DNA of 64,000 nucleotides from Shewanella atlantica (GCF_003966265.1 NZ_RXNV01000007.1:124001-188000), one strand, 5' to 3'. Positions 9,107 to 18,733 are shown, counted from the first letter of the stretch. Notes: generated by a model not told the origin, from the letters alone. Translations and numbers: made by a program.

Positions 9107-10297
9107 TCATGGCTTCACTCTGTGTTGTATTTTTTTTAAGCTCCATGACCAATTTACTTCATTTCCCTGAGTCGGTGTTATTGGAATATTCCTGGCCAGA
9201 AGCAGCGAGCAAACAGCGAAACCAGCTCCTATGTAGAAGACCGCTTGCGGCGAGTGAAGCCACAGCAGTCCCAGCAGCGCCGGAATGACGACCGCGGCGA
9301 TGTGGTTAATCGTAAAGCTGACAGACATAGTGGCGGCAATATCTTTGCTATCGGCAATTTTCTGAAAGTAGGTTTTGATTGCTATAGCCATCGCAAATAA
9401 CAGATGGTCGATAACATAGAGTGCAGCCGCTATTTCAGGGTGTTCAACCAGCGCATAGCTGACAAAGATGATGATAAGTCCAACGTACTCAATCGTCAGG
9501 GCACGCTTTTCGCCAATTCGACCGATGAAACGACCTATGGCTGGGGCAAAGAGTAAGTTAACCACATAGTTGATGAGGAAGAGGGCCGTTATCTCACTCA
9601 CGCTGTAACCAAACTTCTCCACCATCATAAAGCCGGCAAACACCATAAATATCTGGCGTCTTGCTCCGGAGAAAAAAGTCAGCAGGTAATAGAGCCAATA
9701 TTTTTTTCTGAGGATAATCTTTTTATGTTGGGGCTCTCCAACCTCAAATTTGGGGAAATACACAGTGATAGTAATAACCATCAACAGGCCTAGACTGCCT
9801 ATCAGGGCGTACATCCACACATAATCCAGTTTAAGCCAACTCATGACTAACCAGATGCTGGCGTAGCCCGACAACGCTGCCGCAGAGCGCCATGCCAGTG
9901 CCTTGCCCAGAAAACCGGCAGTCTCTTTCTTATCCACCCATTGTAGCGTCAGGGACTGGTTGATGGTTTCAAAGTAATGAAACCCGACAGACATCAATAT
10001 GGTTGTCAGATAAAGTCCTAATACCTGAGGGAAGAAGCCTGTGATTGCGACGCCAATACACAATAGGGCTAGCGAGAGCAGGGCGAATGCCTGTTCGCGA
10101 ATAAGCAGAAGAATGAATATTGCGGTGAAGGCGAGAAAGCCCGGAACCTCTCGTAAGCTTTGTAGGACACCAATTTCTGCACCGGTGAATTGTGCCTGCT
10201 CGATGACGAAATTATTCAAAAGCACCTGCCATATAGAAAACACCAGCGACATGATAAATGTCATCCAGAGAAGGAGTTTTTGCGGGCTTTTACTCAT
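9107..10297 (-). CDS. MFS transporter
   Basis: 396 residues with about twelve hydrophobic segments and short polar loops, the size and pattern of a major facilitator superfamily permease in the inner membrane. The cytoplasmic loop between segments 6 and 7 (PKFEVGEPQHKKIILRKKYW) is basic, as expected. Substrate is not evident. It lies divergent from the FGE-fold protein across a 250-bp gap. Confidence 0.82.
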   Translation of the reverse strand: MSKSPQKLLLWMTFIMSLVFSIWQVLLNNFVIEQAQFTGAEIGVLQSLREVPGFLAFTAIFILLLIREQAFALLSLALLCIGVAITGFFPQVLGLYLTTILMSVGFHYFETINQSLTLQWVDKKETAGFLGKALAWRSAAALSGYASIWLVMSWLKLDYVWMYALIGSLGLLMVITITVYFPKFEVGEPQHKKIILRKKYWLYYLLTFFSGARRQIFMVFAGFMMVEKFGYSVSEITALFLINYVVNLLFAPAIGRFIGRIGEKRALTIEYVGLIIIFVSYALVEHPEIAAALYVIDHLLFAMAIAIKTYFQKIADSKDIAATMSVSFTINHIAAVVIPALLGLLWLHSPQAVFYIGAGFAVCSLLLARNIPITPTQGNEVNWSWSLKKIQHRVKP

Positions 10298-10554
10298 AAG
10301 GTCATTCCATGCTAATGATTGTTATTTTTATCAGGAAAATCAGTTTACATGAGTTAATTCTTATCTTGTTAGTATTTATTTTAAACATATCACTCTATAG
10401 TGAAAGGAACTTAAGGGGAGTAAGGTCTCATGGTAACTCCGGCTGCTTCTTGAACATTTTGTTATTGAGCTCTTAATTAAACGCATAATTGAGCACTTGG
10501 TTAAGCACTTCATGAGGAGTGGGCCGTTTTCAGAAATTACATAAGGAAGATGTT

Positions 10555-11415
10555 ATGTCTGGTTTGGAATTATTTCATTTACCCTTGCCACGGTTATTGC
10601 GACTAATCGTGCCGCCATTAAGCCTGCTTGCAATGTTAATCAGTTCATCGGTTTTCGCTGACTCTGCTCAGCGGAAACCGGGGATTCTTGTGCCGGGATC
10701 TTCATTTCAGATGGGATGTTCGATCAAAGATGAAGATTGTGAGTCAGATGAAGGCAAACCCGGCGGCGTCTCCGTTTTTGTGCCTGCATTTTACATAGAT
10801 ACTCATGAGGTAATGGTCAGTGAATATCAAGCCTGTCTGGATGCGGGGAAGTGCAAAAGACCTAAAGATTATGGCCTTAATCAATACTGTAACTTAGGGG
10901 CGAAGGGACGGGATAATCATCCCATCAACTGTGTCGATTGGTCACAGGCCCAGACATTTTGCCAATGGCGGGGCCAGCGTCTGTCCTATGAGGCCGAGTG
11001 GGAGAAGGCGGCTCGTGCATCGAGTTTAACGCGATATCCCTGGGGAGATGCGGTTAGCTGTAAGCAAGCCATCTTGGATGATGGTAAAACCATGGGATCT
11101 GTAGCTGGTGAACCCGATGGTTGTGGAGAGGACCGTACCTGGGCGACAGGCTCAAGAGCCGCTAATGCATTTGGCCTATTCGATATGCATGGCAATGTCG
11201 GAGAGTGGACCATGAACTGGTATGCGAAAGATGGTATTGCACAATATGTCCAGGGGAACCTTACAGATCAGAAACCCAGCCCCCGTAAGGTCGTGAGGGG
11301 GGGCTCATGGGATGAGACAGCGCTTAACCTGCGCAGCTCTTTTCGTAATATCAAAGCACCAATCAGTGGTGAAGGGATCTATGGTTCCATTGGCTTCAGG
11401 TGTGCCAATAACTAA
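10555..11415 (+). CDS. exported FGE/SUMF1-fold protein, probably not a formylglycine synthase
   Basis: About 286 residues from ATG 10555, which has AAGGA upstream; the frame is open to 10519. A signal peptide runs to SVFA-DS. The formylglycine-generating-enzyme fold is clear: VPGSSFQMG, FYIDTHEVMVSEY, NCVDWSQAQTFCQWRGQRL, YEAEWEKAAR, WGD, FGLFDMHGNVGEW, RKVVRGGSW, GFRC. True enzymes have a Cys pair after GGSW; here the stretch reads DETALNLRSSFRN with no Cys, so sulfatase modification is unlikely. Such proteins often bind ligands or assist complexes. Four early cysteines may form disulfides. Confidence 0.82.
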   Translation: MSGLELFHLPLPRLLRLIVPPLSLLAMLISSSVFADSAQRKPGILVPGSSFQMGCSIKDEDCESDEGKPGGVSVFVPAFYIDTHEVMVSEYQACLDAGKCKRPKDYGLNQYCNLGAKGRDNHPINCVDWSQAQTFCQWRGQRLSYEAEWEKAARASSLTRYPWGDAVSCKQAILDDGKTMGSVAGEPDGCGEDRTWATGSRAANAFGLFDMHGNVGEWTMNWYAKDGIAQYVQGNLTDQKPSPRKVVRGGSWDETALNLRSSFRNIKAPISGEGIYGSIGFRCANN

Positions 11416-11555
11416 GGTTTGAGGTTAAGAAGGTTTGAGCTTAAGAAGGCTTGAGGCAATAAGGTTTTTACCCCTTTGGCCTTAAAAACCTTCAGGTCTT
11501 CTAGCTCTTTCTTACCCCTTAAAACTTACAGCTTATAACTATCTCTATTAAGACC

Positions 11556-11579
11556 TTCGCGGCTAAAGCCGTTTCTACA
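11556..11579 (-). repeat. REP-like GC-rich palindrome, copy 2
   Basis: TTCGCGGCTAAAGCCG then TTTCTAC, the reverse complement of the element at 8021 with one or two changes. It sits between two heptad groups. Confidence 0.7.
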
Positions 11580-11742
11580 CAGAAAACCTCTTTGCTCTGA
11601 CTTATCACTTAAAACTTACCGCTTACAACTATCCCTTTTAAAAGCTTCTCTTTGACTGTTATCTGTACGCATCTCCTAACAGCTTTTTGTCTGTTTGGCT
11701 GCAAAAAAAGTAACCAAATTGTAATTCTTATTGTAAATTTTA

Positions 11743-11763
11743 ATGCAAATGATTCGTATTTGA
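11743..11763. promoter_or_regulatory. Fur-like box upstream of the porin/imelysin cluster
   Basis: CAAATGATTCGTATTTG (11746-11762) is an inverted repeat with CAAAT/ATTTG arms. By eye 11 of 15 positions agree with the Fur core AAATGATAATCATTT. Its position about 55-70 bp before the porin start and the iron-linked genes downstream support Fur control. Confidence 0.5.
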
Positions 11764-11816
11764 ATTATTTTGTTCGCAAATTCAGGGGGAACTGTTAATT
11801 CAGGGCGGATAAGAAT

Positions 11817-13214
11817 ATGAAATTTAAGTTAAGTTTGTTGGCGCTATCTATCACAGGGTTGAGCATCACTGCCTTTAGCAGTACACAGGTGTTGGCAGCA
11901 GAACCTGCTCAACTCGAACAGGCGATCGCGAAGCAGGAAGCCGAGCTTAACAAGCTCAAGCGGGATCTGGCGGAACTTGCCGCGCAGCAAAAAGTTCAGC
12001 GGCAAGAGCAGGAGAAGCAGGCCCAAGTTGTCACAGCGGCCAAACAGGAGCTTGCCGAGAGTAAGTTCAGTAAGTTTAAGTTCAAGTCATACGGCAGCAT
12101 GAACTACACCAGCGACGAGTATTTTGAAAATGTGCAAGATACTTCGCCGGAGCGCCGTGGCCGTTTCGATCTTGAGCGTATTGTGACTGAATTCGGCTAC
12201 CAGTTTACCGACGAGTGGGACATGGAAGTGGAGATCGAATATGAGCATGGTGGTACAGGTACCGCCCTGGAATATGACGGTTTCGATGAGTTTGGTGAGT
12301 TTGAGTCTGAGGTCGAGGCTGGTGGCGAGGTCATGATTGAGAAGGCTCAATTGAGATACCGTCCCAGCGATGCCTTCGGGGTTAAATTCGGTAATATCCA
12401 CCTGCCGATCGGTCTGTCGAGTATTCTACACAAACCCGATCAGTATCTGACTGTACTGCGTCATCGCAGTGAAGCGGCCATGTTGCCCGCCGTATGGAAT
12501 GAAACCGGTGTCGGCGTATTTGGTGAGGTGGCGAATTTCCACTACCAGGCACAGGTAGTCAGCGGGCTCAACTCCGAGTACTTCAGAACCTATGACTGGG
12601 TTGCATCAGGCCACCAAAAGCGCTTCGAGCATGTTAATGCCGATGATCTGGCCTATGCGTTGCGTCTCGATTACGGAAACTTTAAGAAAGGCTCCGCTGT
12701 CGGTGTCGCGTATTATTACGGCAATACCACTGGCAACCGTCATAAGAGTAACAAGGTTCAGGGCGATGGTACCGTGAGTATCCTTGCCGTCTCTGGTGCA
12801 TTTGTTCAAGGTCCCTGGATCTTACGTGGCCAATACCTCAATGGCACTCTGAGCGATGCCGATGCCATTACCCAATCCAATAAAACCACTCCAGGCTTAA
12901 AGCCCGGTAACTTTGCGCAATTAGGCTCTAAGTCGGAAGCCTTCTTCGTCGAAGCCGGGGTCGATTTAGGTCAATTCACGCCGGTACCAATCACGATCTT
13001 TGCCAACATTGACTACTCCAATCCGTTGGCCGAAGTCGAGACCGGGACTGCGACTAAGCGATATGAAAATACCTGGACCAGTGTAGGGGTTAACTATTTC
13101 CCAATTCCGGAGATTGTGCTCAAGGCCGAGGTAGGTCGCCAGCAGGTAGCCGTGTCATCAATACCAGATACTAACTTCTTCGCACTGGGTGTCGGTTACC
13201 AGTTCTCGCTGTGA
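11817..13214 (+). CDS. outer-membrane porin with N-terminal coiled coil
   Basis: 465 residues. Signal peptide ending VLAAEP, then a coiled-coil segment (about residues 30-85, QLEQAIAKQEAELNKLKRDL and on) and a beta-barrel that ends in an aromatic-rich strand with a terminal Leu (VGYQFSL). The layout matches OprO/OprP-like or phosphate-selective-type porins. It opens a cluster with an imelysin lipoprotein and a di-haem oxidoreductase and has a Fur-like box upstream, so a role in iron uptake is a fair inference. No substrate can be read from the sequence. Confidence 0.8.
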   Translation: MKFKLSLLALSITGLSITAFSSTQVLAAEPAQLEQAIAKQEAELNKLKRDLAELAAQQKVQRQEQEKQAQVVTAAKQELAESKFSKFKFKSYGSMNYTSDEYFENVQDTSPERRGRFDLERIVTEFGYQFTDEWDMEVEIEYEHGGTGTALEYDGFDEFGEFESEVEAGGEVMIEKAQLRYRPSDAFGVKFGNIHLPIGLSSILHKPDQYLTVLRHRSEAAMLPAVWNETGVGVFGEVANFHYQAQVVSGLNSEYFRTYDWVASGHQKRFEHVNADDLAYALRLDYGNFKKGSAVGVAYYYGNTTGNRHKSNKVQGDGTVSILAVSGAFVQGPWILRGQYLNGTLSDADAITQSNKTTPGLKPGNFAQLGSKSEAFFVEAGVDLGQFTPVPITIFANIDYSNPLAEVETGTATKRYENTWTSVGVNYFPIPEIVLKAEVGRQQVAVSSIPDTNFFALGVGYQFSL

Positions 13215-13276
13215 TCGACGCAATCACAGCGCACATCAAACATGAAGTACAACATTAAGTAAAAATGGAGCTTTAC

Positions 13277-14425
13277 ATGAAACCTTTAAAATATTCGGCA
13301 ATTGCAATTGTGCTCATCTCTACATTGGCTGCTTGCGGTGGTTCCGGCAGCGATGATACGACTCCACCGATCGATGAGTCTAAGTTTGAATTTGCGGCGA
13401 CTGAGATGATCACAAATCTGACCGATGACGTGATAGTCAGTGGTTATGCCGCCCTGGCGATGAAAGGTGAGGCGCTGTTATTAGCCACACAGACATTGGT
13501 CAACACGCCGACACAAGCGAATTTGCTCGCCGCTCAAGAGGCGTGGAAAGCGGCCCGCCAACCTTGGGAGCAAGGTGAATCTCATATCTTCGGCCCGGTT
13601 GACTCGTTAGGCATCGATCCACACTTAGATAGCTGGCCGTTGAATACCACAGATTTGAAGACCGTCTTAGCCAATAATGCCGGTTTCGATGCCGAGACAA
13701 TCAAAGGCTGGAACGACGATGTTCAGGGATTCCACACCATGGAGTATCTCTTGTTTGGTGACGGTGTTGCTGACAACGAGAAAGCGATTGCCGATTTAAC
13801 TACTGCCGAGAGTGAATATCTGATGGGCTTAGCGGAAGTGTTCCGCGACTACACTAAGGTACTCGATGATGCATGGCAGGTAAGTCATGATGGACAAAGT
13901 GGCAAGGCATATGGCGAGCTGGTTAAAAAACCGGGTAGCGATGGCAACACTTTTTACAGCTCACAGGTCGGTGTTATTCAAGAGTTAGTGAACGGCATGA
14001 TAGGTATCGTCGATGAAGTGGGTAACGGTAAGATTGCCGACCCATTCGGCGTATCGTTAGAGACTGCGGATACATCTAAGGTGGAGTCTCAATATTCCTG
14101 GAACTCGTTAACCGACTTCAGCGATAACATCGTAGGCGTTCGTAACGTTTATCAGGGAGAGTTAACGGGGGCGAGCGATAAGCAAGGGATTATTGATTTC
14201 GTTAAAGCCGCCGATGCCACATTAGCCGCTCGTGTTGGCAGCGAGATAGATGATGCCATCATCAAAATTCAGGCCATCTCAGGTACAAACAACATGCCTT
14301 TCCGTCAGGCGATATTGGATGTTGAGGGCCGCGTAAGGGTTCAAACTGCAATCGACGCCCTCTCCAAGCTGCAAGCCAGCTTAGAGTCCGACATATTGCC
14401 ATTGCTTAACGATTGGAAAGTGTAA
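13277..14425 (+). CDS. imelysin-family (M75) periplasmic lipoprotein
   Basis: About 382 residues from ATG 13277, preceded by TGGAG. Lipobox LAAC-GGSG marks a lipoprotein. The family's GxHxxE motif is present as G151-F-H-T-M-E156 (GFHTMEYLLFGDG). Imelysins (ICMP/IrpA/EfeO-like) are periplasmic iron-related proteins, many Fur-controlled; peptidase activity of the family is doubtful. It lies 50 bp after the porin and before the di-haem oxidoreductase, a context seen in iron-uptake clusters. A terminator follows the stop, so the downstream gene may depend on read-through or its own promoter. Confidence 0.9.
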   Translation: MKPLKYSAIAIVLISTLAACGGSGSDDTTPPIDESKFEFAATEMITNLTDDVIVSGYAALAMKGEALLLATQTLVNTPTQANLLAAQEAWKAARQPWEQGESHIFGPVDSLGIDPHLDSWPLNTTDLKTVLANNAGFDAETIKGWNDDVQGFHTMEYLLFGDGVADNEKAIADLTTAESEYLMGLAEVFRDYTKVLDDAWQVSHDGQSGKAYGELVKKPGSDGNTFYSSQVGVIQELVNGMIGIVDEVGNGKIADPFGVSLETADTSKVESQYSWNSLTDFSDNIVGVRNVYQGELTGASDKQGIIDFVKAADATLAARVGSEIDDAIIKIQAISGTNNMPFRQAILDVEGRVRVQTAIDALSKLQASLESDILPLLNDWKV

Positions 14426-14459
14426 CTCCCGATTTATGAGCTGACTTTGCAGATAAATT

Positions 14460-14493
14460 AAAGGAGGCACCAAAGCGGCCTCCTTTCCTGTTT
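14460..14493 (+). terminator. intrinsic terminator after the imelysin gene
   Basis: AAAGGAGGC (14460-14468), a nine-base loop, GCCTCCTTT (14478-14486), then CCTGTTTA. The T run is short, so termination may be partial. Confidence 0.7.
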
Positions 14494-14572
14494 ATTGAAC
14501 TCTATTTTCCATCTGCGGCAAACTCAGGATAGAGATTAGCCTGGCGGAATAGTTCAAACAGTGTGAGATAAA

Positions 14573-16192
14573 ATGATGATGACACACAGATACCCGGGTT
14601 TAGCATTTGCGCTATGTATAGGGTTGAGCGCCTGTGGTGGTTCAGGTGATGATGCACCAGAGCCTAAGCCGGATGAAAAGATCTACCCGGCATTTACTGA
14701 TATCAGCGCCAGTGGCGGTGAAACAACAACATTCGATGCCTCGGAGTCGGGACACGGCTTCTCGACGCCGGCTCCCAACCTGTCAGATGAAAATCTGGAG
14801 CTGCATTTAGAGGGAGATCTCGGCTTCGAGACGGCATTTACCACCGCGCCGAACAGTGAGCATCCGGATCTCGATGGTTTAGGCCCGGTATTTAATAATG
14901 CCGACTGTAATTCATGTCACCAGCGTGACGGGAGAAACTCAACCCCTATCGTTCCCACCGGAAAAGATCGTATTAAGCTGGGCTCTGAGGCCGGACTCTT
15001 CCTGCGTATTAGTAAGGCCGCGGCAGAGCCATGTACTCAGGGGACGGAGGCAAATGACTATTGTGCGCCTATCGGGGTGCCCAATTTTGGCGGGCAACTG
15101 TTTCACCGTGGCGTGCTGAAGGCCAGACCGGATTGGGAAGATAACCTTTTTGGTGGTCAGGCCGATGTGTACCTCTCCTATGAGACTAAGCAGATGACCT
15201 ATCCTGACGGAACTAGCGTCACCTTGAAAAGGCCGCTGTTTGACGTCGAAAACCCCTACGATGCTCCGGGCGAAACTCTAAACAGTGCCAACGTAACATC
15301 TGAGTTATTACAGGATGACGTCTTGATGGGATGGCGAAATGGCTTGCCGGTATTCGGATTAGGCTTACTCGAAGCTATCCCCGAGGCCGATATCTTAGCC
15401 CTGGTAGATATTGATGATGCCGATGGAGACAAGATCTCCGGTCGGGCAAACTTTGTGTTCGATGCGGTCAAGGCTCAGGCCGGCGATCCTAACCCTGTCT
15501 CTTTAGGCCGTTTTGGCTGGAAAGCCAACACGCCCAGCGTACGGGTACAATCTTTAGGCGCCCTGCGTGGTGATATCGGCATTACTAACCCACTGTTTCC
15601 CGATGAGAGTATCGTCGGTACAGCGCTACATGACAGTTACCTGACCAGAACTGGTTTCACCGATACGGGTGAAGACGAGAACGGGGCACCAGAGGCAAGC
15701 GCAGAGTTCAGTGATTCTGTGGTCTTCTATGCCGAAACCCTTGCCGTGCCCGCGAGGCGCAACATTTCAAGCCCTGACGTGCGTGAGGGCGCGCTATTGT
15801 TCGAGCAGCTCAACTGTACCGGTTGTCACAAGGCGAGCTTCGTGACTAAGTCTGCAGGAAAAATTGGTGGTTTACCTATGGCTGAGGCGCTCAAGGGGCA
15901 GACTATCTATCCATTCACTGACATGTTACTCCATGATATGGGTGATGAGTTGGCCGATGGGCGTCCGGACTTTCTGGCTAATGGCAATGAATGGCGTACT
16001 CGCTCTCTTTGGGGAATAGGCCTGACACAAACCGTTAACCCTCAGGCGGGCTTCCTCCATGATGGTCGCGCAGCCACTCTGGAAGAGGCTATTTTATGGC
16101 ATGGCGGTGAGAGCGAGCAGAGTCGTGATGATTTTATGGCACTGAACAAGTCCGAGCGGGAGCAGGTGGTATCTTTTCTGATGTCACTCTAG
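14573..16192 (+). CDS. di-haem oxidoreductase lipoprotein (DHOR / DUF1111-like)
   Basis: 539 residues with lipobox LSAC-GGSG. Two CxxCH haem c sites are visible: CNSCH at 112-116 and CTGCH at 415-419. Domain order and length fit the di-haem 'thiol oxidoreductase' group (COG3488), related to MauG-like peroxidases, that accompanies imelysins. Other conserved-looking parts are GPVFNNADCNSCHQRDGR, LGRFGWKA and FLHDGRAATLEEAILWHGGE, the last typical of di-haem enzymes. Probable role: periplasmic redox step in iron acquisition, inferred from context. Three in-frame ATGs open the gene; any could be used. Confidence 0.87.
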   Translation: MMMTHRYPGLAFALCIGLSACGGSGDDAPEPKPDEKIYPAFTDISASGGETTTFDASESGHGFSTPAPNLSDENLELHLEGDLGFETAFTTAPNSEHPDLDGLGPVFNNADCNSCHQRDGRNSTPIVPTGKDRIKLGSEAGLFLRISKAAAEPCTQGTEANDYCAPIGVPNFGGQLFHRGVLKARPDWEDNLFGGQADVYLSYETKQMTYPDGTSVTLKRPLFDVENPYDAPGETLNSANVTSELLQDDVLMGWRNGLPVFGLGLLEAIPEADILALVDIDDADGDKISGRANFVFDAVKAQAGDPNPVSLGRFGWKANTPSVRVQSLGALRGDIGITNPLFPDESIVGTALHDSYLTRTGFTDTGEDENGAPEASAEFSDSVVFYAETLAVPARRNISSPDVREGALLFEQLNCTGCHKASFVTKSAGKIGGLPMAEALKGQTIYPFTDMLLHDMGDELADGRPDFLANGNEWRTRSLWGIGLTQTVNPQAGFLHDGRAATLEEAILWHGGESEQSRDDFMALNKSEREQVVSFLMSL

Positions 16193-16223
16193 AAAGTTAA
16201 GTATTAACTTCTGAATAGATGAA

Positions 16224-16253
16224 ACGGCCACCTGTAATTGAGGTGGTCGTTTA
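16224..16253 (+). terminator. intrinsic terminator after the di-haem oxidoreductase
   Basis: ACGGCCACCT (16224-16233), a short loop, AGGTGGTCGT (16241-16250), then TTATCTTT. One mismatch in a 10-bp stem. Confidence 0.7.
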
Positions 16254-16425
16254 TCTTTCAATGCCGGTAAGCTTACTCGTTTTGGTAAATGGAAATTAGG
16301 ATTTGTGATACAGGTAAAATTTACCCGGGTTTTGCAAATGACCGCCGTGATCTGTTTCATGTAAATAAAATGGCATTTATCTTATTATTGTAGTTGTCAT
16401 TTTTATCAAATTTTGAGAGGTGCTG

Positions 16426-16947
16426 GTGAGCAACATCTTAATTATCTACTCAAGTGTGCATGGTCAGACGCGTAAGATCTGTGAATATTTAAAGCAACAA
16501 CTTGAGACTGTTGGAAATACTGTCACGGCATCGAGTATCGATGACGTACCCGATTTGGCGGTATTCGACAAGATAATCTTAGGTGCAAGTATCCGTAACG
16601 GGAAGCACAGCCCATCCGTGTATCAGTTTATCTCTAACAACCGTGCTATTTTAGACCAGAAAGTAACCAGCTTCTTTTCGGTTAATCTGGTGGCGCGTAA
16701 GCCTGCAAAGAACACAGTCGAGACCAACCCATATACTAAGGCATTTCTCGATAAAACAGATTGGCGTCCTACTTTGCTGAAAGTCGTTGCCGGTAATTTA
16801 GATTATCAAGGTTACGGTGCAATGGATCGAAATATTATTCGTTTCATCATGTGGATCACCAAAGGTCCTACCGATGCCAACACTAAGATTGAGTATACCG
16901 ACTGGGATAAGCTTGAAACATACGCTCAAGAGTTTCACGCACTTTAA
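16426..16947 (+). CDS. hemG: menaquinone-dependent protoporphyrinogen IX dehydrogenase
   Basis: Flavodoxin-like HemG that oxidises protoporphyrinogen IX to protoporphyrin IX, passing electrons to the quinone pool. About 173 residues, the usual length. FMN-binding P-loop YSSVHGQTRKI, then ILGASIRNGKH, VNLVARKP and the long-chain flavodoxin insert typical of HemG, ending WDKLETYAQEF. The start is GTG 16426, with GAGAGG five bases upstream; a GTG at 16420 overlaps that ribosome site. Single gene behind a terminator. Confidence 0.93.
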   Translation: MSNILIIYSSVHGQTRKICEYLKQQLETVGNTVTASSIDDVPDLAVFDKIILGASIRNGKHSPSVYQFISNNRAILDQKVTSFFSVNLVARKPAKNTVETNPYTKAFLDKTDWRPTLLKVVAGNLDYQGYGAMDRNIIRFIMWITKGPTDANTKIEYTDWDKLETYAQEFHAL

Positions 16948-17058
16948 GCAAGTGGCCAACAAGGGCATGAACGGCCCTTTGAAAGGGGCGGTTTAAAAAA
17001 GAGAGCTGCGCGGGTATCAGATTCATCACATTTTTTTCGCTCATTCATGAGGCATCAT

Positions 17059-17595
17059 ATGTCTAAGCCAGCATCTGCAATTACAAAGTTATTCTCTAAA
17101 CTTAATGAGCTACAGCATCTATTCATTATCATCTTATCGGCTTATCTCATCGCAACCAGTGGTTGGATATTAATCGGTCGCAGCTTGAGAGCGAGTGCCT
17201 CCTTCTGGGATTTGGCCCATGTTTATCTGGGACTCGTAACGGCCATCATCTCTGTCACCTTTCTGCTCTCTAATTGCCTGAAGGGGAAATGGCGTCAGTA
17301 CTTTCCCTGGCTTAAGGGCGACTTCTCGCAAATAAAGAAAGACATCATTGGATTATTCAAAGGAAAGATCCCTATTGCCGGTGGCAGTGGACTCTTTAGC
17401 TGGATCGAAGGTTTGGGTATGTTGGTGTTCGTTGGCGTAGGTGTTACTGGCGTGGTCTGGTATGTCCTGCAGGGAACTCCGGATGCACTTTTATGGCGCG
17501 GCTACCATATTCTGTTAGCTAAGAGCTTTATTGGTTTCATCGTGCTGCATATTGTCTTAGCGGGTTTACATCTATTAGATTTTATTCGAGATTGA
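17059..17595 (+). CDS. cytochrome b/b561-type membrane protein
   Basis: About 178 residues from ATG 17059 with four hydrophobic segments (about 20-40, 50-72, 110-135, 150-172 of the mature numbering). Histidines placed in or near the membrane spans (ELQHLF, LAHVYLG, GYHILL, VLHIVLAGLH) fit haem b ligands of the cytochrome b561 / Ni-hydrogenase b-subunit superfamily. Probable role: inner-membrane electron transfer with quinones; partner unknown. Follows hemG by 110 bp in the same direction. Confidence 0.72.
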   Translation: MSKPASAITKLFSKLNELQHLFIIILSAYLIATSGWILIGRSLRASASFWDLAHVYLGLVTAIISVTFLLSNCLKGKWRQYFPWLKGDFSQIKKDIIGLFKGKIPIAGGSGLFSWIEGLGMLVFVGVGVTGVVWYVLQGTPDALLWRGYHILLAKSFIGFIVLHIVLAGLHLLDFIRD

Positions 17596-17658
17596 TCTAC
17601 ACTCTGTGGGTAAGCCATTAATTAGGCTGTATTTCCTTTAGTACCTAGTATCTGTGAG

Positions 17659-18714
17659 GTGCCTTTGCGACCGCAAGTGATCCACCTTATTGATGACTGT
17701 AAGTTGGGGGGCGTCAAGTTGGCGCTCGAGAGTCTGTCTGACTCAAGCTTAAAGCAGACGTTTGATTTTAAAATTTGCTCCCTCAACTTACACTCCTGTT
17801 TCCCCCGTCGTTATAAGGCAGATATTATTTGCCTGCACGCCGCGGCTTCCTGGCGAAAGCTACCCGGCCTCTGTCTACTTCGTTTAGCCAATATTGGAAC
17901 GCCACTCCTCTATCAAGAGCATCACTACAGCGAATGCTTTGTTAAGCATAGAGTCAATGAGCCCTGGCGCTTCTTGCTGATGCTGAAGCTCAGTTACCGA
18001 TTAATGACTCGTGTACTGGCTGTGTCGGATGCACAAGCCTATTGGATGAAAAAGGAAAAACTGACGAGTCAAGACAAGCTCATTGTGATGGGGCAGGCAA
18101 AGGATGTAACCCCGTTTTTAATGCTGCCGGCTAAGCCCGTCGGTAGGCCTGTCGTGCTCGGAGCCTATGGACGCTTCGATCCTCAGAAAGGGTTTGATCT
18201 CCTGCTCGAAGCTATGACTCAACTTTCACCTGAAAAGGTTGAACTCAGGTTAGCTGGCGGGGGAGAGGAGTTAGAGGGGCTGGAGGCCAAATGGGCGAGT
18301 TTGCCCCATGTACGCTTTGTCGGTGAGATCCACGATGTGTCCCAATTCTTGTCCGGATGTGATGCCGTGGTGATCCCCTCTCGCTGGGAACCTTTTGGTC
18401 TGACTTGCCAGGAGTCTTTAACCGCAGGCAAAACCATTATCACCAGTGGTGTCGATGGGATCAATGAGCAGCTTGAGGAGATTGAATCATTGGAGCTTAA
18501 TGGAAACGGGGACTTGTTGAGGCTTACCGATCTCAGCCCTGAAAAGATTGCTGAAGCGGTCGATAAGCTGATTGATCGCGCCGACGAGCAACTCGAAGGC
18601 ACCCAAGAGACGAATGCGTCATTGGCATTAAGCCGTCAAGCAAGGAAGATAGTGGCTGCGCGTTGGCCGGTGTTACTCGAAAAGTGGCGTGAGGTGTTGA
18701 GTAAGCATCTATGA
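17659..18714 (+). CDS. glycosyltransferase family 4 (GT-B) protein
   Basis: 351 residues. C-terminal GT-B nucleotide-sugar domain is clear: GAYGRFDPQKGFDLLLEA, ELRLAGGGEEL, VRFVGEIHDVSQFLSGCD, IPSRWEPFGLTCQESL, with the E-x7-E pattern of family 4. The N-terminal half (IDDCKLGGVKLALESL, and YQEHHYSECF) is the acceptor domain. GTG 17659 is the annotated-style start, but TTG 17665 has GAGG at better spacing. Probable role: surface polysaccharide or glycolipid synthesis. Ends at a bidirectional terminator. Confidence 0.85.
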   Translation: MPLRPQVIHLIDDCKLGGVKLALESLSDSSLKQTFDFKICSLNLHSCFPRRYKADIICLHAAASWRKLPGLCLLRLANIGTPLLYQEHHYSECFVKHRVNEPWRFLLMLKLSYRLMTRVLAVSDAQAYWMKKEKLTSQDKLIVMGQAKDVTPFLMLPAKPVGRPVVLGAYGRFDPQKGFDLLLEAMTQLSPEKVELRLAGGGEELEGLEAKWASLPHVRFVGEIHDVSQFLSGCDAVVIPSRWEPFGLTCQESLTAGKTIITSGVDGINEQLEEIESLELNGNGDLLRLTDLSPEKIAEAVDKLIDRADEQLEGTQETNASLALSRQARKIVAARWPVLLEKWREVLSKHL

Positions 18715-18733
18715 AGGCTGAAATCGCCCATAA

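Larger units (their letters stand above)
11416..11816. other. repeat-rich intergenic region upstream of the porin
   Basis: Holds a 16-bp imperfect direct repeat (about 11420-11456), two groups of heptads (11524-11544 and 11600-11634: acttatc, acttaaa, acttacc, gcttaca, actatcc), an inverted copy of the REP-like palindrome (11556-11579) and a Fur-like box near 11746. Confidence 0.7.
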
